From an uncultured Desulfobacter sp. (GTDB lineage Bacteria; Desulfobacterota; Desulfobacteria; Desulfobacterales; Desulfobacteraceae): DNA of 64,000 nt. A model generated the notes under the pieces. It searched no databases and was not told where the DNA came from. It saw only the letters and a list, made by a program, of their open reading frames with translations. Made by a program: the position numbers and the translations under genes. The stretch spans positions 4,466,001 to 4,530,000 of the forward strand of contig NZ_OY762929.1 in the NCBI RefSeq assembly GCF_963666675.1. The letters are read 5' to 3'. Below are positions 37,193 to 46,226 of the stretch, one piece after another. Numbering within the stretch: position 1 is the first letter of the stretch; every line of letters starts with the position of its first letter.

Positions 37193-37220
37193 ATAAATAT
37201 ATTCATTACCCATAACCAAT

Positions 37221-37249
37221 AAAGGCAGGGTGTAAATCGCCCTGCCTTT
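37221..37249 (+). terminator. Rho-independent terminator
   Basis: 10-bp stem AAAGGCAGGG / CCCTGCCTTT with a 9-base loop, followed by a T-rich tract (TCATTATTTTTAT). It ends the two-gene phosphoesterase unit. Confidence 0.85.
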
Positions 37250-37260
37250 GTCATTATTTT

Positions 37261-37357
37261 TATATGAAATAGTTTGATAACTCATTGAATTCTTTCATTC
37301 TTCGTTGTGGGTCCAAGCCCGGCAGACGATATGCCAAGTCGGCCCGTGGCCGTTATA
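37261..37357 (-). repeat. Two-hairpin repeat, copy 2
   Basis: Full-length copy in the reverse orientation, bounded by TATA at each end. It carries the AGTTTGATAACTCATTGAATTC-type hairpin and the GTGGGTCCAAGCCCG...GTCGGCCC hairpin. Twelve bases further on begins the remnant of the VOC gene. Confidence 0.8.
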
Positions 37358-37369
37358 TGAAAGAGCGAG

Positions 37370-37510
37370 GACCCTTCACAGGGTGTAAAGCGAGAAAACT
37401 CTTTGGGGGGGATATGCCCTATGGCCGTGTGCATACAAAAATGGATACCCACAATCATGTGATGCGTACCGGAGAAAATACCTTTATTAAAATAATCGCC
37501 ATAAATCATG
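37370..37510 (+). pseudogene. Remnant of a VOC-like gene
   Basis: About 140 bases align with 30755-30899 of the intact VOC gene; shared blocks include CACAGGGTGTAAAG, GTGTGCATACAAAAATGG and AATAATCGCCATAAATCATG. Small deletions break the frame and everything downstream is missing. Confidence 0.75.
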
Positions 37511-37728
37511 AAAAGGTTTTGATTTTTAGAAAACAGTAAATTTTGCCAAAGGCCTGGCTGGCTCTTTACACAAAAGCACTGTTATGGCCTCCTGTACGCG
37601 ACTCCGCCCCCAGTATTAAGAACAAAATGAGCCGGCCCTAAAAATATTCTTCGATTGAATTGAAGCATCGGGTTTCATGATTACCTTTGAGTGGAATTGC
37701 TTTACCCCAAACCCCAAAGGAGGTTCCC

Positions 37729-38046
37729 ATGGCAACATTGACACGAATTTCAGCAGCAGAGACCAAAACACGCATAGACAATGGCCTGGCGCTGCTGGTG
37801 TGCATATACGATGACGACAAATTCCAGACCCACGCCCACCTGGAAGGGGCCATTCCCATGAGTAAATTCCTGGAGATGAAACCCGGCCTGGCCAAAAATG
37901 CAGATATCATTTTCTACTGAGGCTGAGTCGGCGATTCGTCAGCGGCAGGTCTTGCCGCTCAGTATGTGGAAGATGGTTATGAAAACGCCAAAGTGCTGGA
38001 CAAAGGCATCAACGGATGGAAAGAGGCTGGGTTTACCATTTTATAA
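37729..38046 (+). CDS. Rhodanese-domain selenoprotein with two in-frame UGA codons
   Basis: 105 residues if UGA at codons 64 (37918-37920) and 66 (37924-37926) is read as selenocysteine. Standard translation stops at 37920, yet the same frame continues as a normal rhodanese C-terminal half: IIFY-U-G-U-VGDSSAAGLAAQ, YENAKVLDKGINGWKEAGF, TAA at 38046. U64 stands exactly where the rhodanese catalytic Cys is expected (FYC), U66 where other Sec-rhodaneses carry U (YCTUP type). A hairpin with an AGGUCU loop follows at 37942-37958. Start supported by AAAGGAGG 6 bases before the ATG. It would be a persulfide- or selenium-handling sulfurtransferase. A doubly mutated pseudogene is the alternative. Confidence 0.78.
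37942..37958 (+). promoter_or_regulatory. Bacterial SECIS-like hairpin
   Basis: GCGGCAGGTCTTGCCGC folds into a 5-6 bp stem with loop (A)GGUCU(U). The apical AGGUCU is the SelB-binding loop known from E. coli fdhF. The loop GG lies 22-23 bases after the second UGA and 28-29 after the first, inside the working range for bacterial elements. It is within the coding sequence, as expected in bacteria. Confidence 0.75.
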
Positions 38047-38208
38047 AACAAACACCACCGAGAGGAACTCAAAGCCGGCCGGCCATCTTTACTGCTGTTC
38101 CGGTCGGCTTTGCGAATCCAAACAATGAAACGGAATCTGCCCCATATTTTTGATGACCTCTGCAATATTGGGGTTTACTATGAACCCAAGAATTGATAGG
38201 CAGTACCC

Positions 38209-38580
38209 ATGGAAACCAAGCCTGATCCCAAAACCGGCCCGGCCCGGATTTGGAAAGCATTTTTTTATTCCCTCAAGGGACTGGGGTATGCCTTTGCCCG
38301 GGAAGCCGCCTTCCGGCAGGAGAGCATCCTGGCCGGGGTACTGACCCTGGTGCTCTTTTTTTTACCCCTGTCTCTATTATGGAAAGTCATTCTTTTTTCC
38401 GCCATGGCCCTGGTGCTGATCGCAGAGCTACTCAACTCTGCCATTGAGGCCGTGGTGGACCTGGCATCTCCCGAATTCCACAAACTGGCCGGCCGGGCCA
38501 AGGACATGGGAAGTGCTGCGGTGTTTATCAGCCTGGCACTTACCGTTATCCTGTGGATTCTGGCCCTGATTTCCCTCTAA
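38209..38580 (+). CDS. dgkA: Diacylglycerol kinase (DgkA type)
   Basis: 123 residues with three membrane helices. The DgkA signature AELLNSAIEAVVDLAS is intact, with the catalytic Glu and the second-helix Asn. An amphipathic N-terminus (ARIWKAFFYSLKGLGYAFARE) also carries the family Glu. It phosphorylates diacylglycerol to phosphatidic acid at the inner membrane. In Gram-negative bacteria it recycles diacylglycerol released when phosphoglycerol is taken from lipids, which fits the LTA-synthase-like sulfatase encoded at 42008. Confidence 0.93.
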   Translation: METKPDPKTGPARIWKAFFYSLKGLGYAFAREAAFRQESILAGVLTLVLFFLPLSLLWKVILFSAMALVLIAELLNSAIEAVVDLASPEFHKLAGRAKDMGSAAVFISLALTVILWILALISL

Positions 38581-38614
38581 TTTTTCAGGTCCGTGCCATA
38601 ATCCCCTCTCTCCT

Positions 38615-38710
38615 AATAACGGCCATGGGCCGGCTTGGCCTATCAGCACCCAGGCTCGCCCCACAACAAAGTATGAAAGAATATCAGCAACCTATTGATA
38701 CCTTCATATA
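38615..38710 (+). repeat. Two-hairpin repeat, copy 3
   Basis: Full-length copy downstream of dgkA: TAATAACGGCCATGGGCCGG through a GCCCCACAAC junction and an AATATCAGCAACCTATTGATA-like second hairpin to TTCATATA. The second hairpin is more diverged than in other copies. Confidence 0.75.
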
Positions 38711-38870
38711 AATCGCCCCCAAAACATCATCACGACACGCCCCATAGAAGTTAGCCGCAACTGTAATATTAGAATTACCTGTATTTTCAACAATATCCTT
38801 GAGAGACCGCGAGAATTATTATATTTTGATTAGAGTTTTATGAGAATTATATTTGGAAAAGATTAAGCGT

Positions 38871-41800
38871 ATGCGGCTCAAAAAAAGAACATACGGATGG
38901 CTGATATTCATCCTCATTATTGGATCTGCGGGACTGCGCTGTCTGTCCGTCCTTGCACCTGTCGACGCACAGCCTGCGGTCCGCTGGAACAACAAAGTCT
39001 ATGTGGCCTTTGGATTTCACGGGAATCTATACCACTCATTTCGCGGGGACACCAACGATGAAAACGGATTCGGCAAGGATATCCGAATTATCCGGCATAT
39101 CCTTGCCACCCTGGACCGGTTTAATGATCAGGGTGTGCCGGTCAGGGCGTCCTGGGAATTTGACAATCATTTTTCCCTGGAACACCTCTTACCAAAGTAT
39201 GCTCCGGATATCATCAAGAACGTGAAACGCCGGGTGGCCCAAGGACGGGACGAGGTGATGCTGATGTCCTACAACAACGGGCTTGCATCCGCCATGACCC
39301 GGCAGGAGTTCACCGATGCGGTGAACTGGTCCATATCCAATCCCTGGGGCAGCGGGGTAAAAGATGTTTTCGGCAGTTACAGCCCCATTGTCCGTCCCCA
39401 GGAGATGATGACCACCCCTGGAAATTTTGAAATCTATAAACAATCGGGCGTCAAGGCCGTATCACTGTACTATAGTGCCACCCCCTTTGATACCTTCCGG
39501 GTATTTTCCAGAAAACTGACCCGGGAAGAGGCCCACAATCCCCTGACCTATAAAAACGATCAGACCGGTGAAGAAATCCTGGTGATTCCCACCTACAACA
39601 TCGGAGACCTGGTTGAAAACGTCAGCCTGGGCCAGTGGGTCCGCAACCTTCACCGGATGCAGCACCAGGGGGAGATTCGCCGGGATGTACTGGTCTTTAT
39701 CAACTTTGATGCGGATTCCGAATTCTGGACCGGGGCGGACCGGCTGAAATGGCCCCTGAACCGACTGCCCAATACCAGAGGTCTTGAAGGACTCATCAAA
39801 GAGGTGCAGGATCTTAATTACGTCAGGTTCACCACCGTTAACGACTATCTTGCGGACCACGGTCCTGCCGGCACAGTCTCATTTAGCCAGGATACGGCTG
39901 ACGGCAGTTTTGACGGCTATAATTCCTGGTCGGAAAAACGGGCAGCAACGGATCATTGGACCCGGATTGTCGAAGCCAGACGCATCCACAGCACGGCTGA
40001 AAAATGTATTTCCCTGCTCAGGAACCCAGATTTCGAATCCCGGCTCCGTCCCCTGATGGACAAGGCCTATCTTCTGAGGCTGACGGCGTTATCCACCACC
40101 AATTTTGGCATGGCCACTCCTTATGTGGCCCCCCAGCGCCGCCAGGCCATGGAAAAAAGTTTAAACCAAATGGACCGTCTGGGCGATCAAATCGAGGCGG
40201 CCATTCACCATGCCGTTCAAAAAAAACTGGTGACTTCGCCTGTGCCTGCCGGGCACAAGGTCTTGGAAAATCTGCTTCTGATAGGTTCGGCAACAGACCA
40301 CGCCCCCCCCCTAGGAAACCGTTTTGTCATACTTGGGGAGAAGAGGGCAAAGGGCACTGCCGGCAAAAGGCTTTACCTGACGGCACAGAACAACAGGACC
40401 TATCCACTGATCCTTGTCCCGGGCACCACAGACGGACGATTTTACATTTCAGGGGATCACCCGGCACCGGACGGCCTTTATACCCTAACCCAGGGACCTG
40501 GACCTGGGGGCTTGGACAAGGCGTTGAAGGTCAGTAAATCCCAAGCAGTTACCATGCTGAAAAACCGAAATATTACATTGGAATTCGACCGAACCGGTGC
40601 ATTATCAGATCTCATCTGGAACGGCAGGCAGATGCTCGCGTCCGGAAGCCTGATGCCCTACATTCGCTATGGGGGCATGAAAAAATCTCCCGGAACATTG
40701 ACTGCCGATACAGCCCAAAATGATCGTACCGCTGTGGTCAAGATGACCGGAGAATGGACAGGACCGGAAGACCGAACCCTGTCAATGGGATCAGTCAACT
40801 ATACCTTCAGCCTGGTGGAAGACCTGCCCTATCTGTTTGTCCAGGGGGAAGTCCGGTATCCTGCCACGGTCAACACGGACCTGATCAAGGCTGATGTCCA
40901 GAGACTGTCTGTCCCAACAGACCTGGAATGGCAGGAGGTTGCACCCCTTGAGCTGCGCCTGGAAGCCGGCGCCACGAAGCGCCAGCCCATACGTATCTTA
41001 AAGCATAACTACCTCGGGATTAATTCCGCCTATGACCTTGATTACTTCAGACATTCAGAGGAAAATCTGGACCTGGACAACGTAAATAACCATATCACTG
41101 CCGGATATGTAGGGGTGGCGGCAGGCAACCAGGGAGTGGCCCTGAGTATGGACCAGGCGGTTGCGGCCAACTTTGCCGGTGCCCCGGTCAAGGTGAAATA
41201 TGACAGAAAAAAAGATGAATTCAATGCAGAGATAAATCCCTTCGGGTCTTATCACGGCAAACAGAATCGCCGACCCACCTGGGGAAACGGACAGGGTCAC
41301 GAGGCCTCCCTGATCTCGGGCGAACAATATCACAGTGCTGCGCCGACCTATAACGGTACCACCAGTCGATTCGCCCTGATGATCGGTTTCTTTGACGGAG
41401 ACCATATCCCGGAGCAAATGAAACACATGCTGGATACCCATGCCAATCCGGCCAGGATATACGGTATGAACAGCTTGTCAGGCGTAACAGAAAACAAAGC
41501 GGCTGCACCCGTGACATACAAAGCGTCCATCGACGGGGACCGGGTCACCTTTTCCTGGGAAAAAAACAACCCCGATGCAACGGGATATATCCTGCGCATC
41601 GGCAGTCAACCAGGCCGTTACACACAAGCCTTTAAGACCAAGGAAACCCGCCTGACCCTTGGCGGCCTGTCAGCTGACACGCCCTTTGAGGTCGGACAGC
41701 GATATTATGCCGTGATTGAAACCATTATCTCCGGCCAGGACACCCCGGTCAGAACCGACGAATTCAGCCTGGATATCCGTTCATCCAACCGAATTTCAGC

Positions 41801-41873
41801 CCAGGCAAAAATTCCCTGGCGCTTTCCGCTAAAGGTGATCTGGGCCAATGTGATGGCCTTTTGGGGCGTGTAA
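38871..41873 (+). CDS. Exported glycoside hydrolase-like protein with fibronectin III-like end
   Basis: About 1000 residues. An N-terminal membrane or signal segment (WLIFILIIGSAGLRCLSVLA) precedes a domain resembling GH38/GH57-type (beta/alpha)7 barrels (VYVAFGFHGNLYHSF, SWEFDNHFSLEHLL, EVMLMSYNNGLASAMT, LVFINFDADSEFW). A large beta-rich middle follows (about 540-880), then a fibronectin III-like domain (VTFSWEKNNPDATGYILRIGS). I use ATG at 38871; a TTG at 38853 is possible. The last residues (WRFPLKVIWANVMAFWGV) are hydrophobic and could be a second anchor. The family assignment is by overall look and not firm. Upstream of an LTA-synthase-like gene in the same direction. Confidence 0.65.
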   Translation: MRLKKRTYGWLIFILIIGSAGLRCLSVLAPVDAQPAVRWNNKVYVAFGFHGNLYHSFRGDTNDENGFGKDIRIIRHILATLDRFNDQGVPVRASWEFDNHFSLEHLLPKYAPDIIKNVKRRVAQGRDEVMLMSYNNGLASAMTRQEFTDAVNWSISNPWGSGVKDVFGSYSPIVRPQEMMTTPGNFEIYKQSGVKAVSLYYSATPFDTFRVFSRKLTREEAHNPLTYKNDQTGEEILVIPTYNIGDLVENVSLGQWVRNLHRMQHQGEIRRDVLVFINFDADSEFWTGADRLKWPLNRLPNTRGLEGLIKEVQDLNYVRFTTVNDYLADHGPAGTVSFSQDTADGSFDGYNSWSEKRAATDHWTRIVEARRIHSTAEKCISLLRNPDFESRLRPLMDKAYLLRLTALSTTNFGMATPYVAPQRRQAMEKSLNQMDRLGDQIEAAIHHAVQKKLVTSPVPAGHKVLENLLLIGSATDHAPPLGNRFVILGEKRAKGTAGKRLYLTAQNNRTYPLILVPGTTDGRFYISGDHPAPDGLYTLTQGPGPGGLDKALKVSKSQAVTMLKNRNITLEFDRTGALSDLIWNGRQMLASGSLMPYIRYGGMKKSPGTLTADTAQNDRTAVVKMTGEWTGPEDRTLSMGSVNYTFSLVEDLPYLFVQGEVRYPATVNTDLIKADVQRLSVPTDLEWQEVAPLELRLEAGATKRQPIRILKHNYLGINSAYDLDYFRHSEENLDLDNVNNHITAGYVGVAAGNQGVALSMDQAVAANFAGAPVKVKYDRKKDEFNAEINPFGSYHGKQNRRPTWGNGQGHEASLISGEQYHSAAPTYNGTTSRFALMIGFFDGDHIPEQMKHMLDTHANPARIYGMNSLSGVTENKAAAPVTYKASIDGDRVTFSWEKNNPDATGYILRIGSQPGRYTQAFKTKETRLTLGGLSADTPFEVGQRYYAVIETIISGQDTPVRTDEFSLDIRSSNRISAQAKIPWRFPLKVIWANVMAFWGV

Positions 41874-42007
41874 TCAGATCCCGCAACTGGAATGATTCCT
41901 CACCGCTGCACCTGAGTATTTTCTTATCGCCTTCACACTTTCTTCACAATAGCGATGGTATGGTACCCCACAACTTATGAATCCATAATAGTGGGGTACA
42001 ATACGCC

Positions 42008-44068
42008 ATGGCACGTATACCTGTTAAATCTGCCGGAACACGGTTCATGATCGTGTTTCAATTATCCTTGATTTCCATAATCTGTTTTGCACTGATGCGG
42101 GGGGTGCTGCTGGTTCGCGCCTGGCCCCACGTGGATCGTTTTTCGTCGGTCTGGCTTTACATTTTCGGCCAGGGGTTGATTTATGACATTGCGTTTGTCG
42201 GTTATTTTTACATTCCATTTGTCCTATTCCTTCTTGTACTGCCCAACAGATGGTTAATCAACTCACGCGCCATAAAATATCTGATCCAGGGTGGTGTTTT
42301 TCTGATTCTTTATGGTCTTGGTTTTTCCATGGTGGCTGAATGGTATTTCTGGAGCGAATTCGGGGTGCGGTTCAATTTTATCTCCGTGGACTACCTCGTA
42401 TACAGACGGGAGGTGACCGACAATATTCTGCAATCCTATCCGGTCTTTACCATCTTAGGGATTCTATTAATCCTCACAGGCATCGTGTTTTATTTTCTTC
42501 ACCCTGCAATTTTAAAAAATCTGCGCCGAACGGAAACCTTAAAAAAACGAATGGTCATTGCAGGCACCCTGCTCATGCTGCCCTTGTTGTCATTTTGCCT
42601 GCTTGATCAATCCCGGCGCAATGTTTCCGGCAACAACTATGTCAATGAACTTGCGTCCAACGGTCCTTACCAGCTGTTTGCCGCATTCCGGAATAACCGG
42701 CTGGATTACCGGCAGTTTTATGTCACCGGCAACGATGATGATCTGTCAGCCCGATTAAAAAAAGAGGTAATAACAGAGGACAGGCATCCCCAAAAAGCAG
42801 ACTATGATATTGGCAGATACATCAAGGCACAAGGTCCCGCCAACAAACTCAATGTCATGTTGATAACCGTTGAAAGCTTAAGCGCCAAATATTTAACCCG
42901 GTTCGGACAGCCACAAAATATTTCCCCTTTCATGGACAAGTGGTTTCAACAGGGAATGCTGTTTACCAATTTTTATGCGACGGGTACCCGGACGACCAGG
43001 GGGCTGGAGGCCATTACCCTGTCCATCCCCCCTACCCCAGGCAGATCCATTGTCAAACGACCGGATAACAGCTATATGTACAGCCTTGGAAAAGTATTCA
43101 AGGATTTGGGGTACGACACGGCGTTTCTCTACGGCGGGCGGGGCTTTTTTGATAACATGAACGCCTTTTTTGGAGGGAACGGCTATCGCATCGTGGATGA
43201 GCCCTGTCTGGACAGCCGGGAAATCACATTTAAAAACGCCTGGGGGGTATGCGACGAGGATATCTTCAACCGGGCCATTCGCGAGGCCGACCAGTCATAC
43301 ACGGCACAAAAACCCTTTTTCTTTCATATCATGACCACAAGCAACCACCAGCCGTTTACCTTCCCCGAAGGCAAAATTGATCTGACACCCGGCGAAGGCC
43401 GGGGCGGCAGCGGACGGTCCGGCGGTGTGAAATATACCGATTATGCCCTGGGCCAGTTAATGACACAGGCAAAAAAACAGCCTTGGTTTGATGACACCGT
43501 ATTTATTGTTGTGGCGGATCACTGTGCCGGCAGTGCCGGGAAAGTCGGGCTGCCTGTCAAGAAATACCATATCCCGCTCTTTATCTATTCGCCAAAGCAT
43601 ATCCCGGCAAAAGAGGTGGATGCCCTGGCAAGTCAGATTGATCTGGCCCCCACCCTTCTATCCTTATTGAACATATCCTACGACAGTTTCTTTTTCGGCA
43701 AGGACATATTATCGCCTGATTTTAAAGGCCGTGCCCTGATCGCCAATTACCAGAAACTTGGGCTGCTCACTAACGAAGAGCTTTTGTTTTTGTCTCCGGG
43801 AAAACAAATCAATCGGATGGACCTGGCCCAGGAAGATACAGTGCTTGAAAAGGTATCCAAGGGTTATCCCGGCGTCAAAGATTTAATGGCATATTATCAG
43901 GGTGCGGATTATGTGTTCACCCACCGGCTGAATCGATGGCCGAGAACATTTAAAGATCCGGCACTAAGCAAAGGTCCGTCTATGGACCAAGACATAAAGA
44001 AAACACCCGACCAGAGACGGTTGGCTGGATGTTTGCTGTATTATATTTTATGTTCCGACAGAACTTAA
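42008..44068 (+). CDS. LTA synthase / phosphoglycerol transferase-like sulfatase
   Basis: 686 residues. Five membrane segments fill the first 200 residues, then a periplasmic alkaline-phosphatase-fold domain: LNVMLITVESLSAKYL (metal Glu), nucleophile Thr in ATGTRTTRGLEA, YGGRGFFDNMNAFF, HIMTTSNHQPF and IVVADHCAG. Such enzymes move phosphoglycerol or phosphoethanolamine from lipids to glycans. Together with dgkA (recycling diacylglycerol) and the glycoside-hydrolase-like gene it suggests modification of a surface or periplasmic glycan. 134 bases downstream of the hydrolase-like gene. Confidence 0.87.
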   Translation: MARIPVKSAGTRFMIVFQLSLISIICFALMRGVLLVRAWPHVDRFSSVWLYIFGQGLIYDIAFVGYFYIPFVLFLLVLPNRWLINSRAIKYLIQGGVFLILYGLGFSMVAEWYFWSEFGVRFNFISVDYLVYRREVTDNILQSYPVFTILGILLILTGIVFYFLHPAILKNLRRTETLKKRMVIAGTLLMLPLLSFCLLDQSRRNVSGNNYVNELASNGPYQLFAAFRNNRLDYRQFYVTGNDDDLSARLKKEVITEDRHPQKADYDIGRYIKAQGPANKLNVMLITVESLSAKYLTRFGQPQNISPFMDKWFQQGMLFTNFYATGTRTTRGLEAITLSIPPTPGRSIVKRPDNSYMYSLGKVFKDLGYDTAFLYGGRGFFDNMNAFFGGNGYRIVDEPCLDSREITFKNAWGVCDEDIFNRAIREADQSYTAQKPFFFHIMTTSNHQPFTFPEGKIDLTPGEGRGGSGRSGGVKYTDYALGQLMTQAKKQPWFDDTVFIVVADHCAGSAGKVGLPVKKYHIPLFIYSPKHIPAKEVDALASQIDLAPTLLSLLNISYDSFFFGKDILSPDFKGRALIANYQKLGLLTNEELLFLSPGKQINRMDLAQEDTVLEKVSKGYPGVKDLMAYYQGADYVFTHRLNRWPRTFKDPALSKGPSMDQDIKKTPDQRRLAGCLLYYILCSDRT

Positions 44069-44160
44069 ATCGCCCCACATCATTTCCAACATAAAATTTG
44101 TCATTTACCCGCTATCCGGTTATTCTCAAACACATAAGACCTCTATGGAAAAATCTTGGC

Positions 44161-44838
44161 ATGCATATATTAATAGTTGACGATAATACAGGGCTGTTGG
44201 ATCAGCTGAAAACAGCCTTAACAAATAAACGGTACATCGTGGATGTTGCCGAAGACGGCGAGCAGGCATTAGACAAGATATTTGACGTTCCCTATGACCT
44301 TATTCTCCTGGATATCATGCTCCCCCGAATGGACGGGTTGAGTGTACTCAAAGAGATCCGTAAAGCCGGAATGGACATGCCTATTCTCATGCTGACCGCA
44401 AGAAGTGATGTTCAGGACAGGGTCAAAGGGCTGGATTACGGCGCGGATGATTACCTTGCAAAACCCTTTTCCATGGCGGAACTCATGGCCCGGATCAGGG
44501 CAATGCTGCGAAGGAAAGGAAACAGAAACCCGATACTTGAAGTGGGCACGGTGAGCCTGGATACGGTGAAACGCATTGTCTTTTCAAATGGCGAACAGAT
44601 CCATTTAACTGCTAAAGAATTCTCGATCCTTGAATTCCTTTTGCACAACAAGGGCAGCGTCGTGTCACGCTTCAATCTTGCCGAGCATATCTGGGGGGAG
44701 GAGTTTGATCCCTTTTCCATGTCCAATTACGTGGATGTCCATATTAAAAATCTTAGAAAAAAACTGACAAATCACGCGGATGAGCCGGTCATAAAAACCA
44801 TCCGGGGCATCGGATTCATCATTGACGAACCGGCATGA
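44161..44838 (+). CDS. OmpR-family response regulator
   Basis: 225 residues from the ATG at 44161 (MHILIVDDN); an extension to 44098 is open but unneeded. The receiver has IVDDN, phospho-acceptor Asp in LLDIMLPRMDG, TARSD and YLAKPFSM. The winged-helix DNA-binding domain ends with NYVDVHIKNLRKKL and IKTIRGIGFII. Overlaps the sensor kinase by 4 bases. May regulate the upstream surface-glycan genes; that is inferred from position only. Confidence 0.93.
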   Translation: MHILIVDDNTGLLDQLKTALTNKRYIVDVAEDGEQALDKIFDVPYDLILLDIMLPRMDGLSVLKEIRKAGMDMPILMLTARSDVQDRVKGLDYGADDYLAKPFSMAELMARIRAMLRRKGNRNPILEVGTVSLDTVKRIVFSNGEQIHLTAKEFSILEFLLHNKGSVVSRFNLAEHIWGEEFDPFSMSNYVDVHIKNLRKKLTNHADEPVIKTIRGIGFIIDEPA

Positions 44839-46226
44839 AGATCCGAAAAAAAATAACCATCTGGATTTCCGGAGCGGCCCTATTTTCCACCCTGGCGTTT
44901 TCATCTGTCATCTTTTTTCAACTCACCCAGGAACCGTTCAAGCTGATCGACAAGGAGCTTTTGCATATGGCAACGGTCCTGGCCCAAAGGATCGAAGAAA
45001 ATACCAATGGGCAAAAGAATGTAAACCTGAACGATATGCCGTATGATCCCGACGACTACTGGATTCTGGCCGTAGATGGTCGAAAAAAGGTGCATTACCG
45101 GTCAAAACTGACAGAATATACCGAGTTGTCCATCCCACCCGGTAAAACAAATTTTCTCACCGAAAAACATATCCCAAGATCCCGTATCTGGTTGAAACAG
45201 GATCGAGACGATGACGTCATGTTCAGGGTAATGGTCGTCTCCAAAAAGATAAACGGCCGCATTTTTGAAATCCGCATTGCAAAACCCATTGAAGACTATG
45301 AGGAAGAGTTAATCCGGTTAGGCATTACCCTTGGGGGCAGTCTTTTTCTTTGTGCCGTGGGTATTTTTATTCTGAGCTATATGCTGGCAGGCAGAATATT
45401 AAGGCCGATTTCAGCCATCATACATCAATCCAGGGAGATCAGTGACAAATCATTGGACAAACGGATTCCCCTGGGCAAGACCAAGGATGAACTTTATGAA
45501 TTATCTGTGGCATTAAATAAGATGTTCGACAGAATCCAACACTCGTTTCTGCGCCAAAAAGAATTCATCGGCAATGCATCCCACGAGTTAAAAAGCCCCA
45601 TCACCCTTTTGATGCTGGCCCAGGAGGAGATGCTGATCAATGAACATTTGTCTTTGCCGGCACAGGAGAACCTGATCAAACAACTTGAAACAAGCCGCCG
45701 CATGAGCCATCTGGTTAAAAATCTGTTGGACCTGTCCAGGATGGAACAGCAAGATCAATTGCACACTCAAAAAATAGACTTATCCGAACTGCTCAACAGG
45801 GTGTTTGATGATTATGCGGATGTGCTGGCCGAAAAACAGATTCAAGTCGAAAAGAAGATTGACGTCCCCTGTCTGATAATGGGTGATCCGGAAAAATTAT
45901 TTCGCCTTTTTGTTAATCTCATCGACAATGCCATTCGATACAACCTGTCTGAAAAGGGTGTTATTAAAATCAATCTGGCTCAATCCCGTACCGTGGCCCG
46001 CATTGAAATTCTCAACACAGGCGCTAAAATTCCCGACCCGGATCTTCCCCGTCTGTTTGAGCAATTCTATCGTGTTGAAAAATCAAGATCCCAGGCATTA
46101 GGCGGTTCAGGGCTTGGGCTTGCGATTGCCCGAAAGATCATCAGCCTGCATCACGGGACGATCATTATTCGCAACGCCCGGGGCCGCATGATCCAAACTT
46201 TGGTTGAGCTGCCTTTTGGATTTTAA
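44835..46226 (+). CDS. Membrane sensor histidine kinase
   Basis: 463 residues: transmembrane helix 1 (about 9-30), a periplasmic sensor of about 130 residues, transmembrane helix 2 (about 155-180), HAMP, HisKA with NASHELKSPITLL, N box NLIDNAIRYN and G2 GGSGLGLAIA. The G1 motif (NTGAKIPDPDL) has Asn where Asp is usual, so its ATP-binding site deserves a closer look. Partner of the regulator just upstream (ATGA overlap). Its stop overlaps the convergent methyltransferase gene. Confidence 0.92.
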   Translation: MKIRKKITIWISGAALFSTLAFSSVIFFQLTQEPFKLIDKELLHMATVLAQRIEENTNGQKNVNLNDMPYDPDDYWILAVDGRKKVHYRSKLTEYTELSIPPGKTNFLTEKHIPRSRIWLKQDRDDDVMFRVMVVSKKINGRIFEIRIAKPIEDYEEELIRLGITLGGSLFLCAVGIFILSYMLAGRILRPISAIIHQSREISDKSLDKRIPLGKTKDELYELSVALNKMFDRIQHSFLRQKEFIGNASHELKSPITLLMLAQEEMLINEHLSLPAQENLIKQLETSRRMSHLVKNLLDLSRMEQQDQLHTQKIDLSELLNRVFDDYADVLAEKQIQVEKKIDVPCLIMGDPEKLFRLFVNLIDNAIRYNLSEKGVIKINLAQSRTVARIEILNTGAKIPDPDLPRLFEQFYRVEKSRSQALGGSGLGLAIARKIISLHHGTIIIRNARGRMIQTLVELPFGF

